30,368 nt of DNA, taken from positions 1 through 30,368 of the forward strand of contig DDSG01000155.1 in NCBI GenBank assembly GCA_002343325.1. The letters are read 5' to 3'. Of the stretch, positions 1-6,839 are shown one piece after another. Both the position numbers and the translations under genes were made by a program. How positions within the stretch are numbered: the stretch's first letter is position 1; the number at the start of each line of letters is the position of its first letter. The DNA comes from Phycisphaerales bacterium UBA2396. Lineage in GTDB: Bacteria; Planctomycetota; Phycisphaerae; Phycisphaerales; UBA1924. A model generated the notes under the pieces. That model did not search any database, had not been told where the DNA came from, and saw only the letters and a program-made list of their open reading frames with translations.

Positions 1-227
1 TGGTTGATTTCGGGCGGGGCGGGGTCGGCCGGGGGCGTGATGCCTTCTTGGCCGTCCTGCCTCGGCGTTGCGTTGCGCTTGGCGTTGGAGGCCTGGGCCT
101 GCTTGGGCCCGGCGAGCCCGCCTTCGGGAAGGAAGTTGGAGAGGAACGCCCCGCCGAGCCCGCCGACGACGACGCCGATGACGAGGCCGAAGGCCAGACC
201 CTTGCCGAAGTTGTTCTTTGCGGGCAT
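1..227 (-). CDS. single-pass membrane protein, 3'-truncated by window edge
   Basis: An open frame starts at the ATG complementary to 225-227 and runs without a stop to the window edge, giving 75 visible residues. It begins with a short basic/polar stretch (MPAKNNFGKG), followed by one glycine- and valine-rich hydrophobic segment at about residues 11-32 (LAFGLVIGVVVGGLGGAFL), then a Pro/Gln/Ala-rich hydrophilic region. This predicts an inner-membrane protein with a short cytoplasmic N-terminus and the rest outside. I do not recognise a family. GC-rich codon third positions fit a real gene, and the plus-strand frames across it show no recognisable protein. Function unknown; the downstream part is missing. 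Confidence 0.6.
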   Translation of the reverse strand, partial: MPAKNNFGKGLAFGLVIGVVVGGLGGAFLSNFLPEGGLAGPKQAQASNAKRNATPRQDGQEGITPPADPAPPEIN

Positions 228-313
228 GCGGAAGACTCCAATGGTGCGGCCGGGGCCGCGGGAACGGGAGGATAGGAACGCCGTCGGGCGGTGGGCCCGA
301 GAACCCGGCGGAC

Positions 314-517
314 TTAGCGCAGTCGCCTCATCCGGTAGACCCATCGTCCGTAGTCAAGAACGGACTTGAAGGTCTCCCAGCGGGAGGTCGGATAACCGCG
401 GCCAAAGGCGGTGTGGAGTCGCCAGGTCCAGTAAGGACCGCGGAACCTGAACCCCGAGATGAGGCCCAGCCTGGCCAGCTCGTAGAACGCTCCGAAGAAC
501 TCCAGCAGGCGTGACAT
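314..517 (-). CDS. small aromatic/basic protein, 67 aa, unknown function
   Basis: The start codon lies 3 nt after the stop of the epimerase gene at 521. An AGGA ribosome-binding core lies 8 nt upstream, inside the end of that gene, so the two are probably co-translated. The 67 residues are strikingly rich in Trp, Tyr, Phe and Arg (for example RFRGPYWTWRLHTAFGRGY) and end with a basic tail (YRMRRLR). There is no signal peptide and no clear membrane helix. I do not recognise a family. Linkage to a nucleotide-sugar epimerase suggests a role near cell-surface polysaccharide synthesis, which is inference only. The coupling and ribosome-binding site argue that it is a real gene and not a chance frame. 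Confidence 0.62.
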   Translation of the reverse strand: MSRLLEFFGAFYELARLGLISGFRFRGPYWTWRLHTAFGRGYPTSRWETFKSVLDYGRWVYRMRRLR

Positions 518-520
518 GGG

Positions 521-1531
521 TCAGATCCTGGCGAGAGCGGCCCGGTACCAGCGGACGGCTTCCTCGACCGCGTCTTCGAGGCGCCAGGCCGGCTCGTAGC
601 CCAGAAGTCGCTTGGCGAGCGACGTGTCCGCGAGCGCATGGGGGACGTCGCCCTTGCGGGCTGGCTCGAACGTGGGCACGATGTGCGGCACGCCAGCGGC
701 CTTGGCGATGATCGACGCGAGATCGCGAACCGACGTCGATCGCCCGGTGCCCAGATTGATGACCTCGCCCTTGCCCACGCTGGAGGATGATCCGGCGAGC
801 AGCGTGCCGAGCACAGCGTCATCGACACAGGTGAAATCTCGTGAGGCCGAGCCATCGCCGAAAATCACCGGCGCTTCGCCCAGCAGCATTTTCTTGGCGA
901 AGACGGGAACGACGGCGGCGTAGGCGCTGTCGGCGGGCTGGCGGGGGCCGAAGACGTTGAAGTAGCGCAGGCTCACGGTTTCGAGCCCGTAGCAGCGCGC
1001 CCAGACGGACAGAGCGGTTTCGCCTGCAAGCTTGCTGGCGGCGTAGGGGGAGAGCGGGGCCGGGGTCATCGTCTCGATGCGCGGCTGTCGCGGATCTTCG
1101 CCGTAGACCGAGGAACTCGACGCGAACACAATCCGCGAGGCCCGCACGGTTCGTGCGGCCTCCAGCACGCGGATCGTGCCCGTGGCGTTCACGGACCAGG
1201 CCCGTTGGGGGTAATCGATCGAGCGGGGGACGGACCCGAGCGCGGCCAGATGGAAGATGATGCTGGCGCCGTCGGCGGCCTCGATCAGGGCGTCGTCATC
1301 GAGCACGGAGCCCTGCGTGAAGCGAACTCGCTCGGGTTCGAGCTCGACCAGGCCGGCCAGATGCTCCAGGGTGCTGTTGGACAGGTCATCGAGCACGGTG
1401 ACCGTGGCGCCAAGAGAGACGAGCGCATCGCACAGGTGCCCGCCGATAAAGCCCGCCCCGCCCGTGACGAGGACACGGCGGCCCTCATAGGCGGGGCGCA
1501 ATCGGTTCACAGCTTCGGCCTGCAGTCTCAT
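521..1531 (-). CDS. NAD-dependent UDP-N-acetylhexosamine 4-epimerase-like (WbpP-type SDR)
   Basis: This is an extended short-chain dehydrogenase/reductase of 336 aa, the usual length. The N-terminal Rossmann motif GGAGFIG is at about 24-30. The catalytic Ser region (SSSSVYG) is at 138-144 and the YxxxK pair (SPYAASK) has Tyr163 and Lys167. The stretches HLAALGSVPRSI, SLRYFNVFGPRQ and GDGSASRDF closely follow those I know from Pseudomonas WbpP and Vi-antigen TviC, which interconvert UDP-GlcNAc and UDP-GalNAc or their uronates. Exact substrate cannot be read from sequence. A GTG one codon upstream (1534) is also possible; neither start has a strong ribosome-binding site. The 67-aa gene follows 3 nt downstream, forming an apparent two-gene unit for glycan precursor supply. 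Confidence 0.85.
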   Translation of the reverse strand: MRLQAEAVNRLRPAYEGRRVLVTGGAGFIGGHLCDALVSLGATVTVLDDLSNSTLEHLAGLVELEPERVRFTQGSVLDDDALIEAADGASIIFHLAALGSVPRSIDYPQRAWSVNATGTIRVLEAARTVRASRIVFASSSSVYGEDPRQPRIETMTPAPLSPYAASKLAGETALSVWARCYGLETVSLRYFNVFGPRQPADSAYAAVVPVFAKKMLLGEAPVIFGDGSASRDFTCVDDAVLGTLLAGSSSSVGKGEVINLGTGRSTSVRDLASIIAKAAGVPHIVPTFEPARKGDVPHALADTSLAKRLLGYEPAWRLEDAVEEAVRWYRAALARI

Positions 1532-1594
1532 CACAGGACAAGGGTAGCCGATCGGCGCACGGACACGCCAGCGGACCCGACCATCGCCCTGCCC

Positions 1595-4408
1595 CTAGCA
1601 CCCGAGTTCGAACTGCGCGACGAAATCGTCGAAATCAAAGAAGTCGGGGAAGCCGTCACCGTTGAAGTCCGCCGTGCGCCCGCGGGGGCACGGGCCCCCT
1701 TCGAAGCACGACACGAACTCGTCGAAGTCGAAGAAATCGGCAAAGCCATCGCCGTTGTAGTCCGCCCGGCACTCGCGGGGCCTGCTGACGTACTCAATCG
1801 CGTTGACGATCAGCGTCGACCCGTGGGTCGAGGTGTCCCAGCCTTGCAAGCTCGACGACCCTGGGAGCAGGTAGCTGTTGATCGCGACGGACTGCACCGG
1901 GCCGCGTTTGATCTCGGCAACCATCGGCAGAGGACGGTCATAGTCCGCGATGGTTTCCGCCTCGGGCGCGACCGCGGATGCATCGACCACCGCAGCCTCG
2001 CCCGCGCCGAACGACGCAACACCCGCGAGGACGGGATGCCCCGGCCTGCGGATGGTCCCGAGGAATGCGCCGGCCGCCGAGAACGTGCCCGATCCGAGCG
2101 AGAAGGGCGAGTAGCCGCCCGAGGCCCATCGGCCGCCGATCCCCAGCGGCGAACCCGCGTGCGCCCAGCCCATGGTGACCACGCCCCCGCCAGCATCGAC
2201 AAAGTCCGCGAGCTGATCGCCGAGCAGTGACGCGTTTGCGGCGTTCCCAAGACCGATCAGAATCGTGTCGTATGCCGAGGCGCGACCGGAAGGCAGTGCG
2301 GAACCCGCCGAGATCGCCAGAACGTCAACTCGATCGGCGAGTCGGCCCGTGGCGACCAGCCGATCGCGAAGGTCGGCCAACCCTCCGGCCGGCACGGTGC
2401 CCGCGACGAGCACCGACGCGTCGCAGCGGGCGACATGGGCGATCGAGTTGGTGAGCAGCCGCAGGCCATCGCTCGCCGGATCCCACAAGCCCGTCTCGGC
2501 ATCCGCGGAGGGGGGGAAGAAATTGAGCGAAACCACTCGCCCGAACCCGCGCGCGGAATGCTCCACCGCGAGCGGCAGGCCGTCGGACCACCGGGCGATC
2601 TCGGTTGTTCCCGAACGGGGCCAACCGATGACTCGCGGCGACTGGGCCCCGCCATCGAACTGCGCCACGAATCTGGCGACTGGGTGGTTTGGCAACTGAA
2701 CGTCGCCAAGCGAGGACTCGCCGAGCCTGACGGACCCGCTGGAGATTCCCGAGTACGCGCCGGACGCCCACCGGCCGGCGATTCCCGTGGACGCGCCCGA
2801 GTAGACGGCGTCGACCACACCACCGCCGGCGTCGCTGTAATGAGCCAGAACGTCGCCGAGCGTGCCGGGCTCGGCCGGGGTGGCCGAGGGAAAGGCGAGC
2901 ACCGCGTCAAACCGCGACAGGAACGCCAGAGCCGGAGCCGGGCCCGCCGTGCTGTACGTGCTCACGGTGCCGTTGATGCGACCGTCGGCGTTGATCTTGT
3001 TCACGACGTCGTTGGTGCGAGGATCGGCGAGATTCGCGAGAACGAGCAGATCCACGTCGTTTCGGGCGCTCCAGACAAGGGCATTGCCCAACAGCGCGCC
3101 GCCGTCGCTGGACGAAGGCCAGAAATCCGCGCGGGCGTTGCTCGATGGCGGATAGAAGTTGAGCGCGACGACTTTGCCGACCGATGGACGCGAAGTGGCG
3201 AGCAGGGGGCGACCATTCGACCATGAAACCACCAGCGTGGCCCCGCTGCGCAGGGAGCAGTCGACATGCAGGCCGCTCGAGCCGCTGGAGAACGACGCCA
3301 CGCCTTCGAGAATCGGGTGTCCTGGCACGGCGATCGCGCCGAGCGTCAATGCCGTGCCGCTGGCCGAGGGACCTTGCGTCAGCGGCAGGTACCCGCCCTG
3401 CACCAGCCGCCCCGAGAGACCTGTGCCCGTGAAGTTGGCAAACGCCCCGACGACCACCCCGCCGCCGGCATCGACGTAGTCCGCGAGGCGATTGCCCAGC
3501 AGCGTCGGATCCTGCGGGGAGGCATCGGTAAAGACCAGAACGCTGTCGTAGCCTCGGAGTGTTTCCGCGGTCGGCGTGCCGGTCTGGATGTTGAGGATGT
3601 CGATGCGGCCGCTCACTCGCCCGAATCTCAGCAGCGTCTGCCGAACATCCGTCGTCCACACGGAGGTCGAGGGTGAGCCGAGCAGCAGCACATCCACCCG
3701 GCCGCCCGCGGCCCAAACGCAGGCGTTGGCCATCAGGCGAGCCCCGTCCGTGTTCTGATCCCAGAAGCCCGCCCCCACCGCGTTCGACGGGGGAAAGAAG
3801 TTCAGGCTCGCGATGCGGCCGTTCTTCCCGGGGACCGTCATCACCAGCGGGTTCCCGTCCGTCCAACTGGCGATGGTGTACACGCCGGCGTTGGGCGTGC
3901 CCCCGTTGCGGAACGTCCCGCTGAATGCTGACACGCCGGCGAGAATCGGGTGCGAAGGCACCGCCCGGCTGCCCAGCGATGAAGCCGAACTGAGCTGCGA
4001 GCTTGCCGACATTGCGCGGTAGCCGCCGAACGACCATCGACCCTGCACGCCGATCGATCCGGTCGAGTACGAGAACGACATCTCGACGACGTTGCCCCCC
4101 GCGTCGACGTAATCGGCGAGCACGTTGCCCAGCGCGACGCCATCGTCCAGCCCGGTATCCGTATACACCAACGCGACGTCGTACGTCTTGAGAAGCGCGA
4201 GCGAGGGCACGCCGCCCCCGTCATTGTTAAACGTGTCGACGGCATTCCCCGTGCCCGGAAGCCTCGAGAGCACCTTGTCACGCACGTCAGTGAGCCGCGC
4301 GGCGGTGCTGCCGTCTCCAACCACGAGCACCCGGACGCCCGCGACGACCTCCACGGCGATCGACATCGTGCAACAGAGCGCCAACCAGATTCGCCATGTC
4401 CACCGCAT
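1595..4408 (-). CDS. secreted protein with four tandem GATase-like domains and a GC-type dockerin
   Basis: The start ATG (4406-4408) has a GGAGGT site 5 nt upstream and opens a classic signal peptide (MRWTWRIWLALCCTMSIAV). The open frame extends 30 codons further upstream but without a leader-like sequence. The mature part holds four diverged repeats of about 215 residues (about 25-238, 238-450, 451-660, 662-875). Each carries in order a Rossmann-like first strand, YDxVLVxTD, LGxxLADYVDAGGGVV, GRWxxGGY, HPILAGVxSF and SLNFFPPS. That order resembles class-I glutamine amidotransferase/ThuA/DUF4350-type folds. I see no nucleophile-elbow Cys at the expected place, so they are probably non-catalytic. 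Residues 880-937 form a paired EF-hand module with Cys at module positions 1, 22, 28 and 58, ending in Gly-Cys. Likely an anchored extracellular protein; function unknown. Confidence 0.85.
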   Translation of the reverse strand: MRWTWRIWLALCCTMSIAVEVVAGVRVLVVGDGSTAARLTDVRDKVLSRLPGTGNAVDTFNNDGGGVPSLALLKTYDVALVYTDTGLDDGVALGNVLADYVDAGGNVVEMSFSYSTGSIGVQGRWSFGGYRAMSASSQLSSASSLGSRAVPSHPILAGVSAFSGTFRNGGTPNAGVYTIASWTDGNPLVMTVPGKNGRIASLNFFPPSNAVGAGFWDQNTDGARLMANACVWAAGGRVDVLLLGSPSTSVWTTDVRQTLLRFGRVSGRIDILNIQTGTPTAETLRGYDSVLVFTDASPQDPTLLGNRLADYVDAGGGVVVGAFANFTGTGLSGRLVQGGYLPLTQGPSASGTALTLGAIAVPGHPILEGVASFSSGSSGLHVDCSLRSGATLVVSWSNGRPLLATSRPSVGKVVALNFYPPSSNARADFWPSSSDGGALLGNALVWSARNDVDLLVLANLADPRTNDVVNKINADGRINGTVSTYSTAGPAPALAFLSRFDAVLAFPSATPAEPGTLGDVLAHYSDAGGGVVDAVYSGASTGIAGRWASGAYSGISSGSVRLGESSLGDVQLPNHPVARFVAQFDGGAQSPRVIGWPRSGTTEIARWSDGLPLAVEHSARGFGRVVSLNFFPPSADAETGLWDPASDGLRLLTNSIAHVARCDASVLVAGTVPAGGLADLRDRLVATGRLADRVDVLAISAGSALPSGRASAYDTILIGLGNAANASLLGDQLADFVDAGGGVVTMGWAHAGSPLGIGGRWASGGYSPFSLGSGTFSAAGAFLGTIRRPGHPVLAGVASFGAGEAAVVDASAVAPEAETIADYDRPLPMVAEIKRGPVQSVAINSYLLPGSSSLQGWDTSTHGSTLIVNAIEYVSRPRECRADYNGDGFADFFDFDEFVSCFEGGPCPRGRTADFNGDGFPDFFDFDDFVAQFELGC

Positions 4409-4487
4409 CGCAACCTCCCACCGGCTCAACACCTGCGCAGACCGGTACCGAAAGCGTACAACGGCGGGCCGCGGACCGATGGACGTG

Positions 4488-4529
4488 CTTTGAAACAAAG
4501 CGGCCCCGGGACACTCGCCCCGGGGCCGC
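4488..4529 (-). terminator. intrinsic terminator downstream of the 4555-6300 gene
   Basis: On the minus strand a perfect 11-bp G/C stem (4519-4529 pairing with 4500-4510) with an 8-nt loop is followed by a T-rich tail reading TTTGTTTC. It lies 26 nt after the stop codon at 4555 and before the next minus-strand start at 4408. It therefore probably separates the transcription units of the two dockerin genes. Confidence 0.8.
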
Positions 4530-4554
4530 GGAAAGTCAGAAGCTCAGTCGGCCC

Positions 4555-6300
4555 TTAGCAGCCGACCTCAAAGATGGAGACAAAAGCGTCGAAGTCGAAG
4601 AAGTCGACGAACCCGTCGCCGTCGAAGTCCGCGTTCTTCCCGGGCGGGCAGACGCCACCCTCGAAGCACTCGGCGAAGGCGTCGAAGTCGAAGAAGTCGA
4701 CGAACCCGTCACCGTCGAAGTCCGCACGGCAGGGCGCCGCACTGGGAATCGGCAGGTTGACTGAAACGCTGTTGACATCGCCCGACGCGCCGGGCTTGAA
4801 GAGACCGATGGTCACCGCGCCGGTCTCGGGCGGGGTGTTCGCGACGAACTCGTAGGTGTACATCATGCCCCAACGCAGCGCGTTGGCGTTGACGTTCTGC
4901 GCGTGCGTCTGGTCCGTGCTCCAGCCGATGGTGTTGCCCGACGCGTTGAAGATCCAGTCGTTGCCGTTGTACGGCTCGTCGGGATGCGTGATCACGTCCT
5001 TGAAGTAGGGGTTCGTGGCCTGCACGCCGCTCGCCTTGGGCATCGAGAGAGACGCGCCCGAGCGGTCGGAGTTCATGTTGTGCACAGCGTACGTGTAGCG
5101 CCACGTGCCGTTGCCCAGGTCGGTGACCTTGGCGCCCACGTGGAACCGGGCCGTCTCGCCGCTGCCGACGTAGTCGGCGTTGACGATGGTGACCGAAGGA
5201 TCGATTTCGCGCCAGGCGAAGATCGCCGCCTGCTGGCGACGGGTCGTCCCCGTCAGCGCCGGGGTGGAGTTGGTGCTGGCAATGGTGACCTCACGCCACG
5301 ACGCGTTGTTGAGGCCGTTGCCCCATGTCGCGTCGTCCGCCGCGATGTAGTGACCTTCGACGAAGTAGCGGGCGCCCGCGTTGGCCACGTCGGTGGAAAG
5401 GACGCGGATACGGCGGCTGGTCGTGTCAACGATGCTGGGGTTGCCGGGCGGGTAGGGGAACGCGCCGGTGGTCGCGTTGATCTGCGAGCGTGGCCCGAGG
5501 CCGCCCTGCGAGCCGTTGAGGTTCGAGTCGTACGGATCGGAGCAGTTCACGCCGAGCTGCGAGCCGCCGCCCGGGGGCGACACGCACGTGCCGCAAAGGT
5601 TCTGGTTGAGTGAAGCAAAGCCGTGCTTGACCCACGACGCGCCGATCTGCTCGAAGCGGCCGTCCTTGAGACGGTACATGTTCTGCCCGATCACCGGGTG
5701 CTGGTTGTTCCCGCTGGTCCACTGCACCGGGGCGTCGCCCGCGTTGCAGGACGTGGTGCCGACGGAGTACGCCTGCACGCCGTTCACAGGGGCGAAGCGC
5801 GAGATGTTCGGCAGATCGCCGACGATGATGTCCGGGCCGTTGCTCGGGGGCGGCGGGGGATCCGTGAGGGTCGCCGTCAGCGTAAAGGTGCCCGTCGCGC
5901 CGTTGAAACCGGCCACACGGATGTAGATCGTCTGACCGGCCTCGATCACCGCCGAGACCGAGGACTTCAGGTCGCAGGCGTCATCGTTGCAGGTCAACTG
6001 ATTCCCGCCGCACGCGTCAAAGAGCGCGAGGACCGTGTCGAAGCTCGCCGCGGCACACGTGGTGACCGTCAACTCCTTGCGCGTGGCGGAGGTGATCCGG
6101 TACCACACGTCGGGCGAATTCGCCGCCGAACCGCACGAAGCCGTGCCGTCACGCGTCGAGCCCACCGACGTCCCATTGTACGTTCCGGGGGTGATCAGCG
6201 TGGCGGTTGCGCAGCTATTGCTCGCCTGCCCCATCGCCTGCCCGGCCAACGCGGCCAAGGCCGCCACCCCTGCCAGACGCAGCACGTTCATCTTCATCAT
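4555..6300 (-). CDS. secreted protein: PPC-like domain, large unnamed domain, GC-type dockerin
   Basis: The start ATG at 6300 follows a GAGG site by 8 nt and opens a signal peptide (MMKMNVLRLAGVAALAALA, cleavage near AMG-QAS). An in-frame ATG 18 nt upstream would place the ribosome-binding site inside the gene. Residues about 29-147 form a Cys-containing beta domain like bacterial pre-peptidase C-terminal (PPC) domains (DVWYRI, FDTVLALFDACGG, IRVAGFNGATGTFTL). Residues about 157-518 form a large region with distinctive motifs (NQHPVIGQNMYRLKDGRF, SDPYDSNLNGSQ, WRYTYAVHNMNSDR). I think this recurs in exported planctomycete proteins, but I know no assigned function. Residues 524-581 are the EF-hand pair, ending Val-Gly-Cys. 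Probably an extracellular anchored protein; 581 aa. A strong terminator follows. Confidence 0.85.
   Translation of the reverse strand: MMKMNVLRLAGVAALAALAGQAMGQASNSCATATLITPGTYNGTSVGSTRDGTASCGSAANSPDVWYRITSATRKELTVTTCAAASFDTVLALFDACGGNQLTCNDDACDLKSSVSAVIEAGQTIYIRVAGFNGATGTFTLTATLTDPPPPPSNGPDIIVGDLPNISRFAPVNGVQAYSVGTTSCNAGDAPVQWTSGNNQHPVIGQNMYRLKDGRFEQIGASWVKHGFASLNQNLCGTCVSPPGGGSQLGVNCSDPYDSNLNGSQGGLGPRSQINATTGAFPYPPGNPSIVDTTSRRIRVLSTDVANAGARYFVEGHYIAADDATWGNGLNNASWREVTIASTNSTPALTGTTRRQQAAIFAWREIDPSVTIVNADYVGSGETARFHVGAKVTDLGNGTWRYTYAVHNMNSDRSGASLSMPKASGVQATNPYFKDVITHPDEPYNGNDWIFNASGNTIGWSTDQTHAQNVNANALRWGMMYTYEFVANTPPETGAVTIGLFKPGASGDVNSVSVNLPIPSAAPCRADFDGDGFVDFFDFDAFAECFEGGVCPPGKNADFDGDGFVDFFDFDAFVSIFEVGC
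4588..4632 (-). repeat. dockerin EF-hand DNA repeat, copy 2 of the 4555-6300 gene
   Basis: A 45-bp segment encoding the second calcium loop. It matches the segment at 4681-4725 at 44 of 45 positions (only 4618 differs), although the two copies are about 90 bp apart within one gene. Confidence 0.9.
4681..4725 (-). repeat. dockerin EF-hand DNA repeat, copy 1 of the 4555-6300 gene
   Basis: A 45-bp segment encoding the first calcium loop, 44/45 identical to 4588-4632. Similar 45-bp segments, each with about three differences from the 4588 copy, occur at 8838-8882 and 8931-8975 in the multicopper oxidase gene. Confidence 0.9.
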
Positions 6301-6474
6301 CACACTTCCCTCGTGCAATTCTCCGCCCCCGCGCGCGATCTCACGCCGACCTCGCCGGGAGCCACCTCAGATTACCCGGCTTCCCATCCGGCGAGTACCC
6401 CATTTTCGACCGTTTGGTACCCAATCTTCCCGTGACGATCCGCTTTCACCTCTTGTGGGGGAATGCTCTCTGAG

Positions 6475-6490
6475 TGGCACGTCTCTTGCG
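6475..6490 (+). promoter_or_regulatory. sigma-54 (RpoN) -24/-12 promoter
   Basis: The sequence reads TGGCACG, four bases, then TTGC, which is the textbook RpoN consensus with the invariant GG and GC exactly 10 nt apart. Transcription would start near 6501, giving a leader of about 17 nt. An AAGGAGG ribosome-binding site (6505-6511) sits 6 nt before the ATG at 6518. No enhancer-binding-protein gene or clear upstream activator site is recognisable in the window. Confidence 0.75.
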
Positions 6491-6517
6491 GTGTGCCCGC
6501 TCGCAAGGAGGTTTCCC

Positions 6518-6829
6518 ATGAAGATCCCAACGCTCGCATCGCCCTCGGTCGCCTTTGCACAGCGCTCCTCGGGAGCCGGTCGTTCGACGGAGCGCGTCTC
6601 GGACCTCGTCAACGAGATGAACGCCCGTCTCGATAACGTGCTGAGGAACCAGAACGCCACGCCCGCGCAGCGCGAGAAGGTCGAGGCTCTCCGCCGGCAG
6701 TTCAATCAACAGATGATGCAGACCGACAGCCGCGCCGACTGGGGCAAGACGATGGAGACCTATCGCACGGCCCGCCGTGAACTCACCGACGCGCTGACGA
6801 CGATCTTCGGCGGTCCTCGCCCCGGTTGA
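6518..6829 (+). CDS. small helical protein, 103 aa, sigma-54-driven
   Basis: The start is fixed by a perfect AAGGAGG 6 nt upstream; the open frame continues upstream but lacks coding character. Residues 1-15 (MKIPTLASPSVAFAQ) look like a signal peptide in outline, with Lys2 and an AFA-Q cleavage-like end. The hydrophobic core is short and broken by two prolines, so export is doubtful. From about residue 23 the chain is amphipathic helix (VSDLVNEMNARLDNVLRNQ, then AQREKVEALRRQFNQQMMQ), possibly a helical hairpin or coiled coil, ending in a Gly/Pro tail. I do not recognise a family. It is the only plus-strand gene among the four dockerin genes, and its stop codon directly abuts the stop of the convergent peroxidase gene. 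Confidence 0.72.
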   Translation: MKIPTLASPSVAFAQRSSGAGRSTERVSDLVNEMNARLDNVLRNQNATPAQREKVEALRRQFNQQMMQTDSRADWGKTMETYRTARRELTDALTTIFGGPRPG

Positions 6830-6839
6830 TCAGCAACCG
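6823..6839. repeat. inverted repeat spanning two convergent stop codons
   Basis: CGGTTG and CAACCG flank a 5-nt loop (ATCAG) that contains parts of both the plus-strand stop (6827-6829) and the minus-strand stop (6830-6832). It could act as a weak bidirectional transcription stop, but there is no T-run on either side. Confidence 0.35.

Noticed and set aside
4574..4855. Acidic or Lys/Ser-rich plus-strand repeats opposite the dockerin modules, looking like a coiled-coil or repeat protein.
   Set aside because: They are reverse-strand readings of the duplicated EF-hand DNA and occur wherever that module is present.
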